A model generated the notes under the pieces. It saw only the letters and a list, made by a program, of their open reading frames with translations. It was not told the DNA's origin and did not search any database. Positions 36,412-46,049 of a stretch of DNA of 64,000 nucleotides are shown piece by piece. The stretch is taken from positions 1,798,001 to 1,862,000 of the forward strand of contig NZ_CP090446.1 of the NCBI RefSeq assembly GCF_021442025.1. The letters run 5' to 3'. Source of the stretch: Sphingobacterium sp. SRCM116780 (GTDB lineage Bacteria > Bacteroidota > Bacteroidia > Sphingobacteriales > Sphingobacteriaceae). Each line of letters starts with the position of its first letter. Positions within the stretch are counted from its first letter, which is position 1. The position numbers were made by a program, and so were the translations under genes.

Positions 36412-36582
36412 AAAAGTAATCATTTCTACATTATCATTTCAAAATCAATTAAAAATTCGTCTATTTTTTCTATATCTTCCTGTGCAAAATATTCGCTTTT
36501 GAGGTTATTTTTTTGTAACTTCGCATGCGTAGCAATCCGCTTAAACGGTATTGCTTAATAGTTTTATCGAAACCAAATTAAT

Positions 36583-39150
36583 ATGGCTGAAGAAACAGAA
36601 AATGATAATAATTTAGTACCTGCAAACGATCGTATTATTCCGGTAAGTATCGAGGATCAAATGAAAACTGCTTACATTGATTATTCAATGACAGTTATTG
36701 TTTCCCGTGCGTTACCAGATGCTCGAGATGGTATGAAGCCTGTACACCGTCGTGTTCTTTATGGCATGCTAGATTTAGGTGTGACAAGTAGTAAACCTTA
36801 CAAGAAGTCAGCACGTATCGTTGGGGATGTTTTAGGGAAGTACCATCCGCATGGAGATACTTCAGTCTATGATGCCATGGTGCGTTTAGCACAAGACTGG
36901 AACATGCGTTATCCTTTAGTGGATGGCCAGGGTAACTACGGTTCTGTTGATGGAGATCCTCCTGCTGCAATGCGTTATACAGAAGCAAGGTTAAAGAAAA
37001 TTGCGGAGGATATTTTATCAGACATCACCAAAGACACAGTCGATTTTCAATTGAACTTTGATGACTCTTTACAAGAGCCAACTGTATTACCAACACGTAT
37101 TCCTAATTTATTAGTAAATGGTGCTTCAGGTATTGCTGTTGGTATGGCAACGAATATGGCGCCACATAACTTGACGGAAGTAATCAATGGTACAATTGCT
37201 TATATCGATAACCGTGATATCGACATTCCTGAATTAATGCAACATATCAAAGGTCCAGATTTTCCTACTGGTGGTTTGATCTATGGCTATTCAGGTGTGC
37301 AAGATGCTGCAAATACAGGACGTGGACGTGTTGTGATGCGTGCTAAAACGGAAATTGAGGTATCCAAATCTGGAAAAGAATCAATTGTTGTTACTGAAAT
37401 TCCTTATCAAATCAATAAAGCGAATATGATTGAACGTACCGCTGAATTGGTGAATGAAAAGAAATTAGAAGGTATTTCTGCTATTCGTGATGAATCCGAT
37501 CGTACAGGTCTACGGGTTGTGTATGATATTAAACGTGATGCAAATGCAAATGTTGTTTTAAACAACTTATTCAAATATACTGCTTTACAAACTTCATTTT
37601 CAGTTAATAACATTGCTCTTGTTAAAGGGAGACCTGTATTGATGAATCTGAAAGACATGATCCAAGTTTTTGTGGATCACCGTCATGATGTGATTACGCG
37701 TCGTACGCGTTTCGAGTTAGCGGAAGCAGAGAAAAGAGCGCATATTTTAGAAGGTTATCTAATTGCGCTTGATCATTTAGATGAAGTCATTAAATTAATA
37801 CGTGCTTCAGAAACTCCTGAAGATGCACGCGTAGGATTAATGGAGAAATTTGGTTTGTCTGATCTTCAATCTCGTGCAATCCTAGATATGACGTTACGTC
37901 GTCTTACAGGACTAGAACGCGACAAAATTAAAGACGAATATGCTGAATTAATGAAAACGATCGATTACTTAAAATCTATCTTAGCAGATGAAGGTCTTCG
38001 TATGCAGATTATTAAGGATGAATTGATCGAAATCAGAGAGAAATATGGTGATGAGAGAAGATCGATCATTGTCCATTCGGCAGAGGATATGCGTATGGAA
38101 GATTTTATTGATGATGAAGAAATCGTCATTACCATCTCTCATAATAGCTATGTAAAACGTACGCCTCTTACGGAGTATAAACGACAAGGACGTGGCGGTC
38201 GTGGATCTATCGGATCAACCACGCGTGAAGAAGATTTTACAGAACATATCATTACCGCTTCGGCTCATAATTATATGTTGTTGTTTACAGAATCTGGTCG
38301 CTGTTTCTGGTTACGTGCATTTGAAGTACCGGAGGGAAGTAGAACTTCTCGCGGACGGGCTTTACAGAATATCATCAATGTTCCAAAAGACGAAAAAATA
38401 AAAGCATACATATTAGTGAAGAACTTAAAAGACCAAGACTACTTGGAAAATAATTTCATCATTATGTGTACGAAAAAAGGTACAATTAAGAAAACTTCTT
38501 TAGAAGCTTACTCCCGCCCTCGTGCTAATGGTATCAACGCGATCAATATCAATGAGGGTGATCAGTTATTAGAAGCTTGTTTAACGAGCGGTACCAGTGA
38601 AATTGTGATGGCTTTACGATCAGGTCGTGCGATCCGTTTCAACGAATCGACGGTAAGACCTATGGGTAGAACCGCTACTGGAGTTCGTGGTATTACTTTA
38701 GGTAGTGAAAGTGACGAAGTAATTGGTATGATTAGTGTAGATGATCCAGAGACGACTGTACTTGTTGTATCTGAAAAAGGATATGGTAAACGTACCGATA
38801 TTGACGATTATCGTGTTACAAATCGTGGTGGTAAAGGTGTAAAAACAATTAGCGTTACAGAGAAAACTGGTAGTTTGGTTGCTGTAAAAGGTGTGAATGA
38901 TACCGAAGATTTAATGATCATCAATAAATCGGGAATTGTTATTCGTATTTCAGTACAAGAATTAAGAGTGATGGGACGTGCAACGCAAGGTGTTCGTTTA
39001 ATTAATCTTAAAGGAGAGGATGAAATCGCATCCATTACGAAAGTAGATCGAGAAGAGGATGAAGAAGAAGGAATTACTGAAGAAGAGATCACCTCAGAAG
39101 ATACAGCAGCAGACAATCAAGAAGAAAATTCTGAATCAAACGAAGAATAA
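36583..39150 (+). CDS. gyrA: DNA gyrase subunit A
   Basis: Breakage-reunion subunit of the type II topoisomerase that introduces negative supercoils. 855 residues. The catalytic tyrosine is in [11 protein letters not shown] (about residue 130); the quinolone region reads [21 protein letters not shown], with Thr at the E. coli Ser83 position and Asp at the Asp87 position. The C-terminal beta-pinwheel (about 510-820) carries the GyrA-box QGRGGRG, and the protein ends in an acidic tail. Two secreted TPR genes follow at 6 and 2 nt, so they may share its transcript. Confidence 0.97.
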   Translation: MAEETENDNNLVPANDRIIPVSIEDQMKTAYIDYSMTVIVSRALPDARDGMKPVHRRVLYGMLDLGVTSSKPYKKSARIVGDVLGKYHPHGDTSVYDAMVRLAQDWNMRYPLVDGQGNYGSVDGDPPAAMRYTEARLKKIAEDILSDITKDTVDFQLNFDDSLQEPTVLPTRIPNLLVNGASGIAVGMATNMAPHNLTEVINGTIAYIDNRDIDIPELMQHIKGPDFPTGGLIYGYSGVQDAANTGRGRVVMRAKTEIEVSKSGKESIVVTEIPYQINKANMIERTAELVNEKKLEGISAIRDESDRTGLRVVYDIKRDANANVVLNNLFKYTALQTSFSVNNIALVKGRPVLMNLKDMIQVFVDHRHDVITRRTRFELAEAEKRAHILEGYLIALDHLDEVIKLIRASETPEDARVGLMEKFGLSDLQSRAILDMTLRRLTGLERDKIKDEYAELMKTIDYLKSILADEGLRMQIIKDELIEIREKYGDERRSIIVHSAEDMRMEDFIDDEEIVITISHNSYVKRTPLTEYKRQGRGGRGSIGSTTREEDFTEHIITASAHNYMLLFTESGRCFWLRAFEVPEGSRTSRGRALQNIINVPKDEKIKAYILVKNLKDQDYLENNFIIMCTKKGTIKKTSLEAYSRPRANGINAININEGDQLLEACLTSGTSEIVMALRSGRAIRFNESTVRPMGRTATGVRGITLGSESDEVIGMISVDDPETTVLVVSEKGYGKRTDIDDYRVTNRGGKGVKTISVTEKTGSLVAVKGVNDTEDLMIINKSGIVIRISVQELRVMGRATQGVRLINLKGEDEIASITKVDREEDEEEGITEEEITSEDTAADNQEENSESNEE

Positions 39151-39156
39151 AATAGA

Positions 39157-40254
39157 ATGAAAGCATTATTGACATCGTTTATATTGTCAGCTACGAGTTT
39201 AACTGTTGTTGCCCAATCCAATATTAAGGAGGGCAACAACAGTTTTGCTCTTTATACACAAACTGGAGATATAAAGAATCTTGAAAATGCAAGAAAGTTT
39301 AGCGATGCTGCATTTCAAACTAGAAAAGATTCCTCTTCAGTTCGTAATAATATTTTAAGAGGCTTAGTTTATAGCTCTTTAGCAGTGATTGATTCCACTA
39401 GAAAACAACAGTATACCAGAGATCCTATTGATGAAAGTTTAAATACGTTAAAACTAATCAATAGGAAAAAGGCTTATAAAAATTTCCCTACTGAAGTGGA
39501 TTATATTAAACAAAATTTAGCGACTGCATTAATCTACAAATCGAATGTTGATTTAAAAAATACAAAAGTAGAAGATGCCTATCGTGGATTTTTAAAAGTA
39601 GATTCTCTAGGCTTTAAAAATACAGATCTAAAATTTAATTTAGCAACTTTAGCGGTCAGTAGTAAGAATTATCCAGATGCTATTAAATATTATCAAGAGT
39701 TAATTAAACAGGATTCCCCAAAACCTCAATATTACTTGGAGCTTGCTTCGGTATATGAAAAAATCGGGACAAAGCAGGATGAACTCAATACGTTAACAGC
39801 TGGTCGATTACAATTCCCTCAGAATAAGGAAATTCTTTTTAAACTTATCGATATCTATACAAAAAATGAATCTTATGACGCTATTTTACCAATAGTGGAT
39901 GAGGCCATTAAGTTAGAACCTGAAAATATCGAATTGAATTATTTAGCCGGTTATGCTTATGAAGAAGCTAAAGATATGCATAGCGCAAAACAATATTATA
40001 ACAATGTGTTGCGTTTAGATGCTAATAACTATGCTTCAAATTTAGCTTTAGGCCTTATATACTTAAAAGATTTTCTAAAGTCTAAATCTGAAGAGGATAA
40101 ACAATCTGCACAAGCTTTTCTTTTGAAAGCAAATGAAATTAAACCCTATGATATCAATGCACTCAAAGCTCTATCGACTTATTACACAGCAATAGAAGAT
40201 TTTGTGCAATTGGATCGGGTGAATATATTATTAAATCAATTAACAGTTAATTAG
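39157..40254 (+). CDS. Exported tetratricopeptide-repeat protein
   Basis: 365 residues. Signal peptide about 1-19 (LTSFILSATSLTVVAQS), followed by a helical region and at least four TPR units in the second half (NYPDAIKYYQELIKQDSPKPQYYLELASVYEKIG; YDAILPIVDEAIKLEPENIELNYLAGYAYEEAKD; HSAKQYYNNVLRLDANNYASNLALGLIYLKD). It is a scaffold-type protein, probably periplasmic; partner unknown. It starts 6 nt after gyrA and is followed after 2 nt by a related TPR gene, so the two likely work together. Confidence 0.85.
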   Translation: MKALLTSFILSATSLTVVAQSNIKEGNNSFALYTQTGDIKNLENARKFSDAAFQTRKDSSSVRNNILRGLVYSSLAVIDSTRKQQYTRDPIDESLNTLKLINRKKAYKNFPTEVDYIKQNLATALIYKSNVDLKNTKVEDAYRGFLKVDSLGFKNTDLKFNLATLAVSSKNYPDAIKYYQELIKQDSPKPQYYLELASVYEKIGTKQDELNTLTAGRLQFPQNKEILFKLIDIYTKNESYDAILPIVDEAIKLEPENIELNYLAGYAYEEAKDMHSAKQYYNNVLRLDANNYASNLALGLIYLKDFLKSKSEEDKQSAQAFLLKANEIKPYDINALKALSTYYTAIEDFVQLDRVNILLNQLTVN

Positions 40255-40256
40255 CG

Positions 40257-41426
40257 ATGAAAATTAAATCATTATTACTATTGGCAGCTTTGGCATCAGC
40301 AGGAACCTCCGTTTATGCACAAAAAAATAATGTTAATAAAGCAAAAACGAGTATTGCAAAATATGAAGAATTAAAAGGAGCAGGAACAGCACAACTTGCT
40401 TTGCCAAATTTGAAGACTGCGCAGGAAGCGATTGATCTTGCCGTTGTTCATGAAAAAACAAAAGACAATGCTGAGGCTTGGACGATCTATTCTTTAGTAT
40501 ATGCCAATTTAGCGACTTTGGACAAATCAGCTGATGAAGCTAAAAAAGCTGAAGACGGAATTGCTAAAGCAAAATCACTAGACACTGATGGCGCTAACAA
40601 AGATAACATTCGTGTTTCTGAGCAAGTATTGGGTCAATTTAACTTTAATAATGGTGCTGAACAATATCAAGGTCAAAAATATAAAGAGGCTTATGATTCT
40701 TTTGAAAAAGCATTAACTTATTTACCAGGTGACACCACATTAATTTACTATGGTGGTATTTCTGCATTACAGTTTAATGATTATGGTAAAGCGATTGCAA
40801 AATACAAGGAGTTGCTTCCAAGTAAAACTTTTTCGTCTCATAAACAAGTGGTCGTAGATTTACCTAAATTATATTTACAGTCTAAAGATACGGCTTCTGC
40901 TTTGGAGTACGCTGCAAAAGCGGTAGAGCTTTACCCTGAAGATAATGCTGCAGCAGTACAAAATATCGAATTTAATTTGATCACTGGACATGAAAAAGAG
41001 ATATTAGCAGGTATTACTTCTCAATTGGCTAAAGATCCAAACAATAAAAATTTAAATTATTACTTGGGTATCGCTCACTCAGCAAATAAAAATGATGCAG
41101 CAGCTATTGAAGCTTACAAAAAAGCATTGGCTGTAGATCCTGATTATTTTGAAGCAAATACAAATATTGCTATTACAATGATGAATGGTGTTCGTGAAAA
41201 ATTAAATGCGTTAAATAATGATCGCTCACTTAGTCAAGCGAAATATAATGAAGGTGTTGCTAAAATCAAGGAAGAAATTAAACCTGCTTTAGTTTATTTA
41301 ACCAAAGCTGTTGAATTACAACCTAAAAATGTTGACGCGTTAACAAACTTGAAAAACTATTATGTTTTCATGCAAGATGAGGCTAAAACTTCTGAAATTA
41401 CAGCAAAAATCAATGCTTTAAACTAA
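40257..41426 (+). CDS. Exported tetratricopeptide-repeat protein (second of a pair)
   Basis: 389 residues with a signal peptide (1-21, LLLLAALASAGTSVYAQ) and TPR units across most of the length (KTKDNAEAWTIYSLVYANLA; YKEAYDSFEKALTYLPGDTTLIYYGGISALQFND; DAAAIEAYKKALAVDPDYFEANTNIAITM; ALVYLTKAVELQPKNVDALTNLKNYY). Same architecture as the gene before it, 2 nt away, suggesting an old duplication. No enzymatic motif. The gyrA-TPR-TPR transcript ends at a very strong hairpin. Confidence 0.85.
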   Translation: MKIKSLLLLAALASAGTSVYAQKNNVNKAKTSIAKYEELKGAGTAQLALPNLKTAQEAIDLAVVHEKTKDNAEAWTIYSLVYANLATLDKSADEAKKAEDGIAKAKSLDTDGANKDNIRVSEQVLGQFNFNNGAEQYQGQKYKEAYDSFEKALTYLPGDTTLIYYGGISALQFNDYGKAIAKYKELLPSKTFSSHKQVVVDLPKLYLQSKDTASALEYAAKAVELYPEDNAAAVQNIEFNLITGHEKEILAGITSQLAKDPNNKNLNYYLGIAHSANKNDAAAIEAYKKALAVDPDYFEANTNIAITMMNGVREKLNALNNDRSLSQAKYNEGVAKIKEEIKPALVYLTKAVELQPKNVDALTNLKNYYVFMQDEAKTSEITAKINALN

Positions 41427-41728
41427 GTTTTAAACTTAATCTAATAATAAAAAAGGGATTGCATTCATTTGCAATCCCTTTTTTATTATTATTAGATTAT
41501 CCGGTTTAATTTTTTTCTATATTTAATTCTTACGCAATCTGTACATAAATTCTAGCATATCTATTCCATATTCACCCTGGTATTAATTACTTTTCAAAAG
41601 CTTTAACTTTAATTAACATTATTAAAAAAAATAATTACTATCTTTAGAGAATAATATTTTTATCAACGTAAGCTCCGTATATGAACCTAATTTTTACTAT
41701 TATTTTTTTACAGGGCTAATCAATCTCA
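41427..41728. other. Intergenic stretch before the desaturase gene
   Basis: 302 nt containing the TPR-operon terminator and then AT-rich sequence that should hold the desaturase promoter. No further gene or repeat seen. Confidence 0.5.
41438..41498 (+). terminator. Terminator of the gyrA-TPR group
   Basis: A long hairpin: the AATAATAAAAAAGGGATTGCA side around 41443-41463 pairs with its complement 41470-41490, and the outer AATCTA/TAGATT bases pair as well around a small bulge. The T-rich 3' side completes a typical terminator. Confidence 0.9.
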
Positions 41729-42802
41729 ATGAAAACAACAATCAAATTTAATAACGTTAACACTTTATTTTCTAAGTCTTTAAAGGAAAGAATTAACGAT
41801 TATTTCAAAACTAATCAAATTCAAAAAACAGGAGAACACAGAGTCCTTACAAAAGCAATTATTTTGTTTTTGACTGCTGTTTCTTTTTACATCACTTTGG
41901 TGGTTATACAACCACATTGGTTAATCAGTATTGTTGTCTGTATTTTGTTGGGGATAAATTTTGCTGCTATAGGTTTTAATGTCATGCACGATGCGGGACA
42001 TGATACGTTTTCTAAAAGCAAAAAATTGAACAGTGTATTATCTTATAGTTTGAATCTTTTAGGGGGTAATATCTATTTTTGGAAATTGAAACATAATATT
42101 GCACACCATACCTATACCAATATTGAGGGAGAAGATCATGATATTGATATTAAATTTATGCGTGTACATAAAGACCAAGAGTTAAAGAAACATCACTCCT
42201 ATCAAAAATATTATTTCATGGCGCTCTATAGTGTCTCTTACTTGGCTTGGATTTTCTATCAGGATTATGAGAAATACTTTTTAGAAGCAATGGGAAGTAG
42301 AAAAAAATCATTTGACTTTCCAGCTCGTGAAAAAGTAATCTTTTGGGTAAGTAAAATTATTCATCTAACGATCTTCATTGTTATTCCTGTATTAGTTGTC
42401 GGTTGGTTACCCACATTGATCGGATTAGTTGTGTCTGGAATTGCCTGTGGTATTTGCTTAGCAACTATTTTTCAATTAGCACATGTTGTGACAGAAACAG
42501 AATTTGTCGCCATGGAAGAAACAACAGATGCAACCAAAATGGAGAATGAGTGGATGATACATCAATTAAGTTCTACTGCAAATTTTGCAACAAAAAATAA
42601 GTTTTTAACGTGGATATTAGGAGGTTTGAATTATCAAGTTGAACATCATCTTTTTCCTAAAATAAGTCACATTCATTATCCTGCTATCAACAAATTAGTC
42701 AGAGAAACTTGTCAAGAGTTCAATGTAAAATATTTAGAATATAAGACCTTAAATTCTGCTTTTAAGTCACACGTAAATGTGATTCAAGCGATGTCTAGAT
42801 AG
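41729..42802 (+). CDS. Membrane fatty-acid desaturase (acyl-CoA/front-end type)
   Basis: Di-iron membrane desaturase of 357 residues. The three histidine boxes are seen: HDAGHDTF, HNIAHHTYTN and QVEHHLFP, with four hydrophobic segments before and between them. The Q-x-x-H-H form of the third box is typical of front-end or linoleoyl-CoA-like desaturases, but there is no fused cytochrome b5 domain. It would adjust membrane unsaturation, for example at low temperature. Single gene with its own strong terminator. Confidence 0.9.
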   Translation: MKTTIKFNNVNTLFSKSLKERINDYFKTNQIQKTGEHRVLTKAIILFLTAVSFYITLVVIQPHWLISIVVCILLGINFAAIGFNVMHDAGHDTFSKSKKLNSVLSYSLNLLGGNIYFWKLKHNIAHHTYTNIEGEDHDIDIKFMRVHKDQELKKHHSYQKYYFMALYSVSYLAWIFYQDYEKYFLEAMGSRKKSFDFPAREKVIFWVSKIIHLTIFIVIPVLVVGWLPTLIGLVVSGIACGICLATIFQLAHVVTETEFVAMEETTDATKMENEWMIHQLSSTANFATKNKFLTWILGGLNYQVEHHLFPKISHIHYPAINKLVRETCQEFNVKYLEYKTLNSAFKSHVNVIQAMSR

Positions 42803-42823
42803 TTATTCTTTCAATCGTATAGT

Positions 42824-42865
42824 ATAGAAGAAGGGCTAAACAAAATTGTTTAGCCCTTCTTCTAT
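42824..42865 (+). terminator. Desaturase terminator
   Basis: Perfect 18-bp stem: ATAGAAGAAGGGCTAAAC (42824-42841) with its complement at 42848-42865, loop AAAATT. Confidence 0.92.
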
Positions 42866-42973
42866 TTAAAAATCGACGTACTATAAGTCTATATCGTTAT
42901 ATTGTGTCCAGAATCAGGCATCAGCATGCTATTTTGAATCTGTAAATTAGTATACGTTGTTATTGTATAATAG

Positions 42974-43018
42974 TTCATAAAAAGGCCATTGTACTTGAAT
43001 ACAATGGCTTCTTATGAA
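42974..43018 (-). terminator. Terminator of the large TonB receptor gene
   Basis: GCCATTGTA (42985-42993) pairs with TACAATGGC (43000-43008), and the flanks TTCATAA/TTATGAA extend the stem. It lies about 40 nt past the stop of the minus-strand receptor, with a T-rich run on that strand. Confidence 0.75.
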
Positions 43019-43055
43019 TAGTATTATATTTACTCAATCGGTAGAATTGAATTCT

Positions 43056-45641
43056 TTAGAACGTAAGTTTAACAGAAGCATTCCAAGTACGTCCCCAACC
43101 AACCAAAACATAGTTTGAGGTATCAATACCTTTCCAATATGTTGTTGTGCTTGTTGTCGTATTATTAGAAGTTGCTTCCGAGATATAAAATGTGTTGAAT
43201 AGATTGTTCACATTCACACGGAAACTCAATGCGTTTTTAGGACTAACGTGTAATTTATACGATACACCTGCATCCGTTAAATCGTAGTTAGGCAATCTTA
43301 ATGTTTCATTTGAATTTGTAGGCAGTGCTCCATATAATCTTTCAAAACGTCTGTAGTCAGCATCAATAGATAGGCCTTTTACGATAAAATAAGTAGCACC
43401 AAGACCAAATGTCGTTTGGGCGGCATCTCCAACATAAACGCCAGTTAAATCTCTATTTTCTACAGCCAATTCAACACGATTTTCATTACGGACGATTGTT
43501 GTAGCATTTCCTTCATATTTCCAATCGCCAATGGATGCAAAACCTTTGACAGTTAACCCTTTTAGTGGTCTTGCTGCAAAATCCAATTCTAAACCTCTAT
43601 GCACTTGTTTTACACCATAGTTGGAAAGATAGATATACTGTCCTTCACTTAAAATAGTAGGATCATTTGTTGGATTATATTTTTTTACATCAGCTGCACT
43701 CGCATTTTTCGAACTTCCTGTTACTCGGTTTTCCCAAGTCGTACGATAGGCGTTAACGCTAAGATCAAAATAACGAGAGCTAAATTTATAACCTGCTTCT
43801 AATCCCAGTATATCTTCATTTACAGCATTTTGATTGATATCATTTTTGTAGTTCATGAAGATATTCGTTTGATATGGTTGACGTGAATACACACCAGCAT
43901 TACCAAATAAGGTATGATGACCTAATGTATAGCTTACACCACCTTTAGCATTGTAACCTAGGTTGTTCACACTTTCCGAATCTCCAGTACCATATGTATA
44001 TAAGAAATAATCTTTACGGCTATTGTGTTGTTCTGAAACTGATCCCTGTACGAAAGCAGTAAAACCATCTTTCGCATACTCTAACTGGCCGAATAAACCT
44101 GCGTAACGAATGATTTGATCGTAATCCCAAGCTAAACGATCTTCAGCTGCAGCCGGTTTATCACGCCACGATTTCCATGGATTAGTACTATAGGTATGCA
44201 GAGTTGTCACAGTTCCTATGTTTACATTTCCACTGTGCGTTACCGAAGTAGCGCCTAATAGATCTGTCACTTGTCTGTAGTTCTCACCTTTGAAATCACG
44301 TAAATCAAACCCTGCATTTAAGTTTAAATTATCGCTCAATTTACGTTGGTAATTGGAAACGATTCCAAACCACTGATGATTATTAACATCAGCAGCTAAA
44401 TAATAATTGGGGTTAATTTTACTATCATTGCGTTGTGATTGCCCTCCTCCCCGTGCCATAGAAGCATATACAACAGTTGACAAGGATGATTTATCATTGA
44501 TGGTCCAATCCCAGTTTAAATTCGCTACTGGTTTGTGGTAATAGTTTTTACGTGGATTCATTTCAATACCATTGATTGTTTTGATGTTATCGTTGTATCT
44601 TTTACCGTATTGTAGAAAATTACTTAATTTAGATGTGTAACCTTGATTGTGCCACTGAGGTGCACCTGTTACCATTAAATTTAGATTATGATGTTCATTT
44701 ACTTTATACCCTACTGACAAGAAATAGTTTTGTCCAGCCCCCTCGGTTTTGTCCATGTAGCCATTACCTTTCCAACCGGTTAGCATTGCTGAAACAGCAA
44801 AACCACTTTTCATTAAACCAGTATTGTAAGCAATTGTGGATTTAACAAACATATCGTTACCAATAGAAGTTTTAACAAACCCTCCTTCTTTCATATCGGT
44901 TGATTTTGTAACAAAATTAACCGTACCTCCTACTGATGATATCGCTAATTTTGAAGAACCTAAACCACGTTGAATTTGAACTAACGAAGCAATGTCAGTC
45001 AACCCACTCCAATTAGACCAATATACACGACCATTGTCCATGCCATTAATGGGTTGACCATTTAATAAAAATGCGGTATTGGATTGATCAAAACCACGCG
45101 TTGTCATCGAAGATTCACCAAAACCTTTTGCCTGACCTGATACATAAACACCAGGAGTATTTACCATAGAGGCAGTGATATCTTGTGTACCTACTTTTTC
45201 TTCGATTACTTCTCGTGTGATTGTAGAAACAGCAATGGGAGTTTTGCGATCTTCTGCAATGTCAATCAAACCTCGTCCTACAACAACAACTTCGTCCAGG
45301 TTTGTAGAAGAAGATTCTGAAAAAACCGGATTTAATTGAAGTGCTTCACCAGCTTTTAAGAAAACATTGTCGTAAATGAGTGGTTTTTGGCCAAGATAGG
45401 TGACTTCGATTTTGTAAGGACCACCGTCTTGTAGATTCGCGATGTTAAAATGTCCGTTAGCATCTGCCGACCCACTGAAGGTGGCTCCACTTGATTGATG
45501 CGTAATTTTGATGGTTGCACCTGTTGTTGTTTGTCCAGTTGATTGTTTTACAACTCCTGTAACACTGCTTGTTGTTGTTTGTGCATGGATGGCTCCATAA
45601 CTAGCAACAGTAAGAGCAAAAAAAAGTAAAGACTTTTTCAT
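43056..45641 (-). CDS. TonB-dependent receptor with N-terminal carboxypeptidase-like domain
   Basis: 861 residues. Signal peptide 1-20 (LLFFALTVASYGAIHAQ), then a CarboxypepD_reg-like beta domain (about 25-110, SVTGVVKQSTGQTTTGATIKI), a plug domain (about 115-240, EVVVVGRGLIDIAED, NTPGVYVSGQAKGFGESSMTTRGFDQSNTAFLLNGQPING, SVGGTVNFVTKS) and a long barrel ending VGWGRTWNASVKLTF with a terminal Phe. There is no SusD-like partner beside it, so it is not a polysaccharide-utilisation pair. The ligand is unknown. A TACTTTTG -7-like box is at 45672-45679 on the minus strand. Confidence 0.93.
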   Translation of the reverse strand: MKKSLLFFALTVASYGAIHAQTTTSSVTGVVKQSTGQTTTGATIKITHQSSGATFSGSADANGHFNIANLQDGGPYKIEVTYLGQKPLIYDNVFLKAGEALQLNPVFSESSSTNLDEVVVVGRGLIDIAEDRKTPIAVSTITREVIEEKVGTQDITASMVNTPGVYVSGQAKGFGESSMTTRGFDQSNTAFLLNGQPINGMDNGRVYWSNWSGLTDIASLVQIQRGLGSSKLAISSVGGTVNFVTKSTDMKEGGFVKTSIGNDMFVKSTIAYNTGLMKSGFAVSAMLTGWKGNGYMDKTEGAGQNYFLSVGYKVNEHHNLNLMVTGAPQWHNQGYTSKLSNFLQYGKRYNDNIKTINGIEMNPRKNYYHKPVANLNWDWTINDKSSLSTVVYASMARGGGQSQRNDSKINPNYYLAADVNNHQWFGIVSNYQRKLSDNLNLNAGFDLRDFKGENYRQVTDLLGATSVTHSGNVNIGTVTTLHTYSTNPWKSWRDKPAAAEDRLAWDYDQIIRYAGLFGQLEYAKDGFTAFVQGSVSEQHNSRKDYFLYTYGTGDSESVNNLGYNAKGGVSYTLGHHTLFGNAGVYSRQPYQTNIFMNYKNDINQNAVNEDILGLEAGYKFSSRYFDLSVNAYRTTWENRVTGSSKNASAADVKKYNPTNDPTILSEGQYIYLSNYGVKQVHRGLELDFAARPLKGLTVKGFASIGDWKYEGNATTIVRNENRVELAVENRDLTGVYVGDAAQTTFGLGATYFIVKGLSIDADYRRFERLYGALPTNSNETLRLPNYDLTDAGVSYKLHVSPKNALSFRVNVNNLFNTFYISEATSNNTTTSTTTYWKGIDTSNYVLVGWGRTWNASVKLTF

Positions 45642-45994
45642 GTAAGATGTGTTTGATATCGTTTAATCCTGCAAAAGTAAAATTCAATTGTTTATTTAAC
45701 TAATTTTAACATTACATAATTCTATTTAAATACACTTTTCCATGTATTAAAAATTAACAAAAACCCATAAATTAAGATAATAAAGTGTGAAAATAAAACG
45801 AAAAGAGTTTTGTAATTATAGATTTCATTAATAACAATGCATTTTAGTTGCATAGATAATAATTCTAGTCAAAATAAAAGTTTGTCTTTTATTGATAAGA
45901 ATAAGAACTATTTTTCATACCTATAATCTTAAAATCTTTGTTATACAGGCTGGCTTGAAAACGAGTACCTCTGGATGTTCTCTGTAAAATCAAA
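45642..45994. other. Intergenic stretch upstream of the large TonB receptor
   Basis: About 350 nt, AT-rich, with the receptor's likely promoter near 45672. No gene, repeat or RNA motif was recognised. Confidence 0.45.
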
Positions 45995-46039
45995 TTACAT
46001 AAAAAAGGCTTAAAATTAATTTTAAGCCTTTTTATGTAA
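45995..46039 (-). terminator. pepD terminator
   Basis: Near-perfect long palindrome TTACATAAAAAAGGCTTAA... to ...TTAAGCCTTTTTATGTAA centred at about 46017. It lies 11 nt beyond the pepD stop on the minus strand. Confidence 0.88.
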
Positions 46040-46049
46040 TAATTCCTTT

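Noticed and set aside
36830-36900. Quinolone-resistance change in gyrA (Thr at the Ser83 position)
   Set aside because: Thr is the natural residue in several susceptible bacteria and Asp87 is kept, so resistance cannot be claimed.
36695-39116. Several open frames of 70-100 codons opposite gyrA (also 15437-15745 opposite lysS)
   Set aside because: Both real genes are complete with intact motifs; the antisense frames come from their codon bias.
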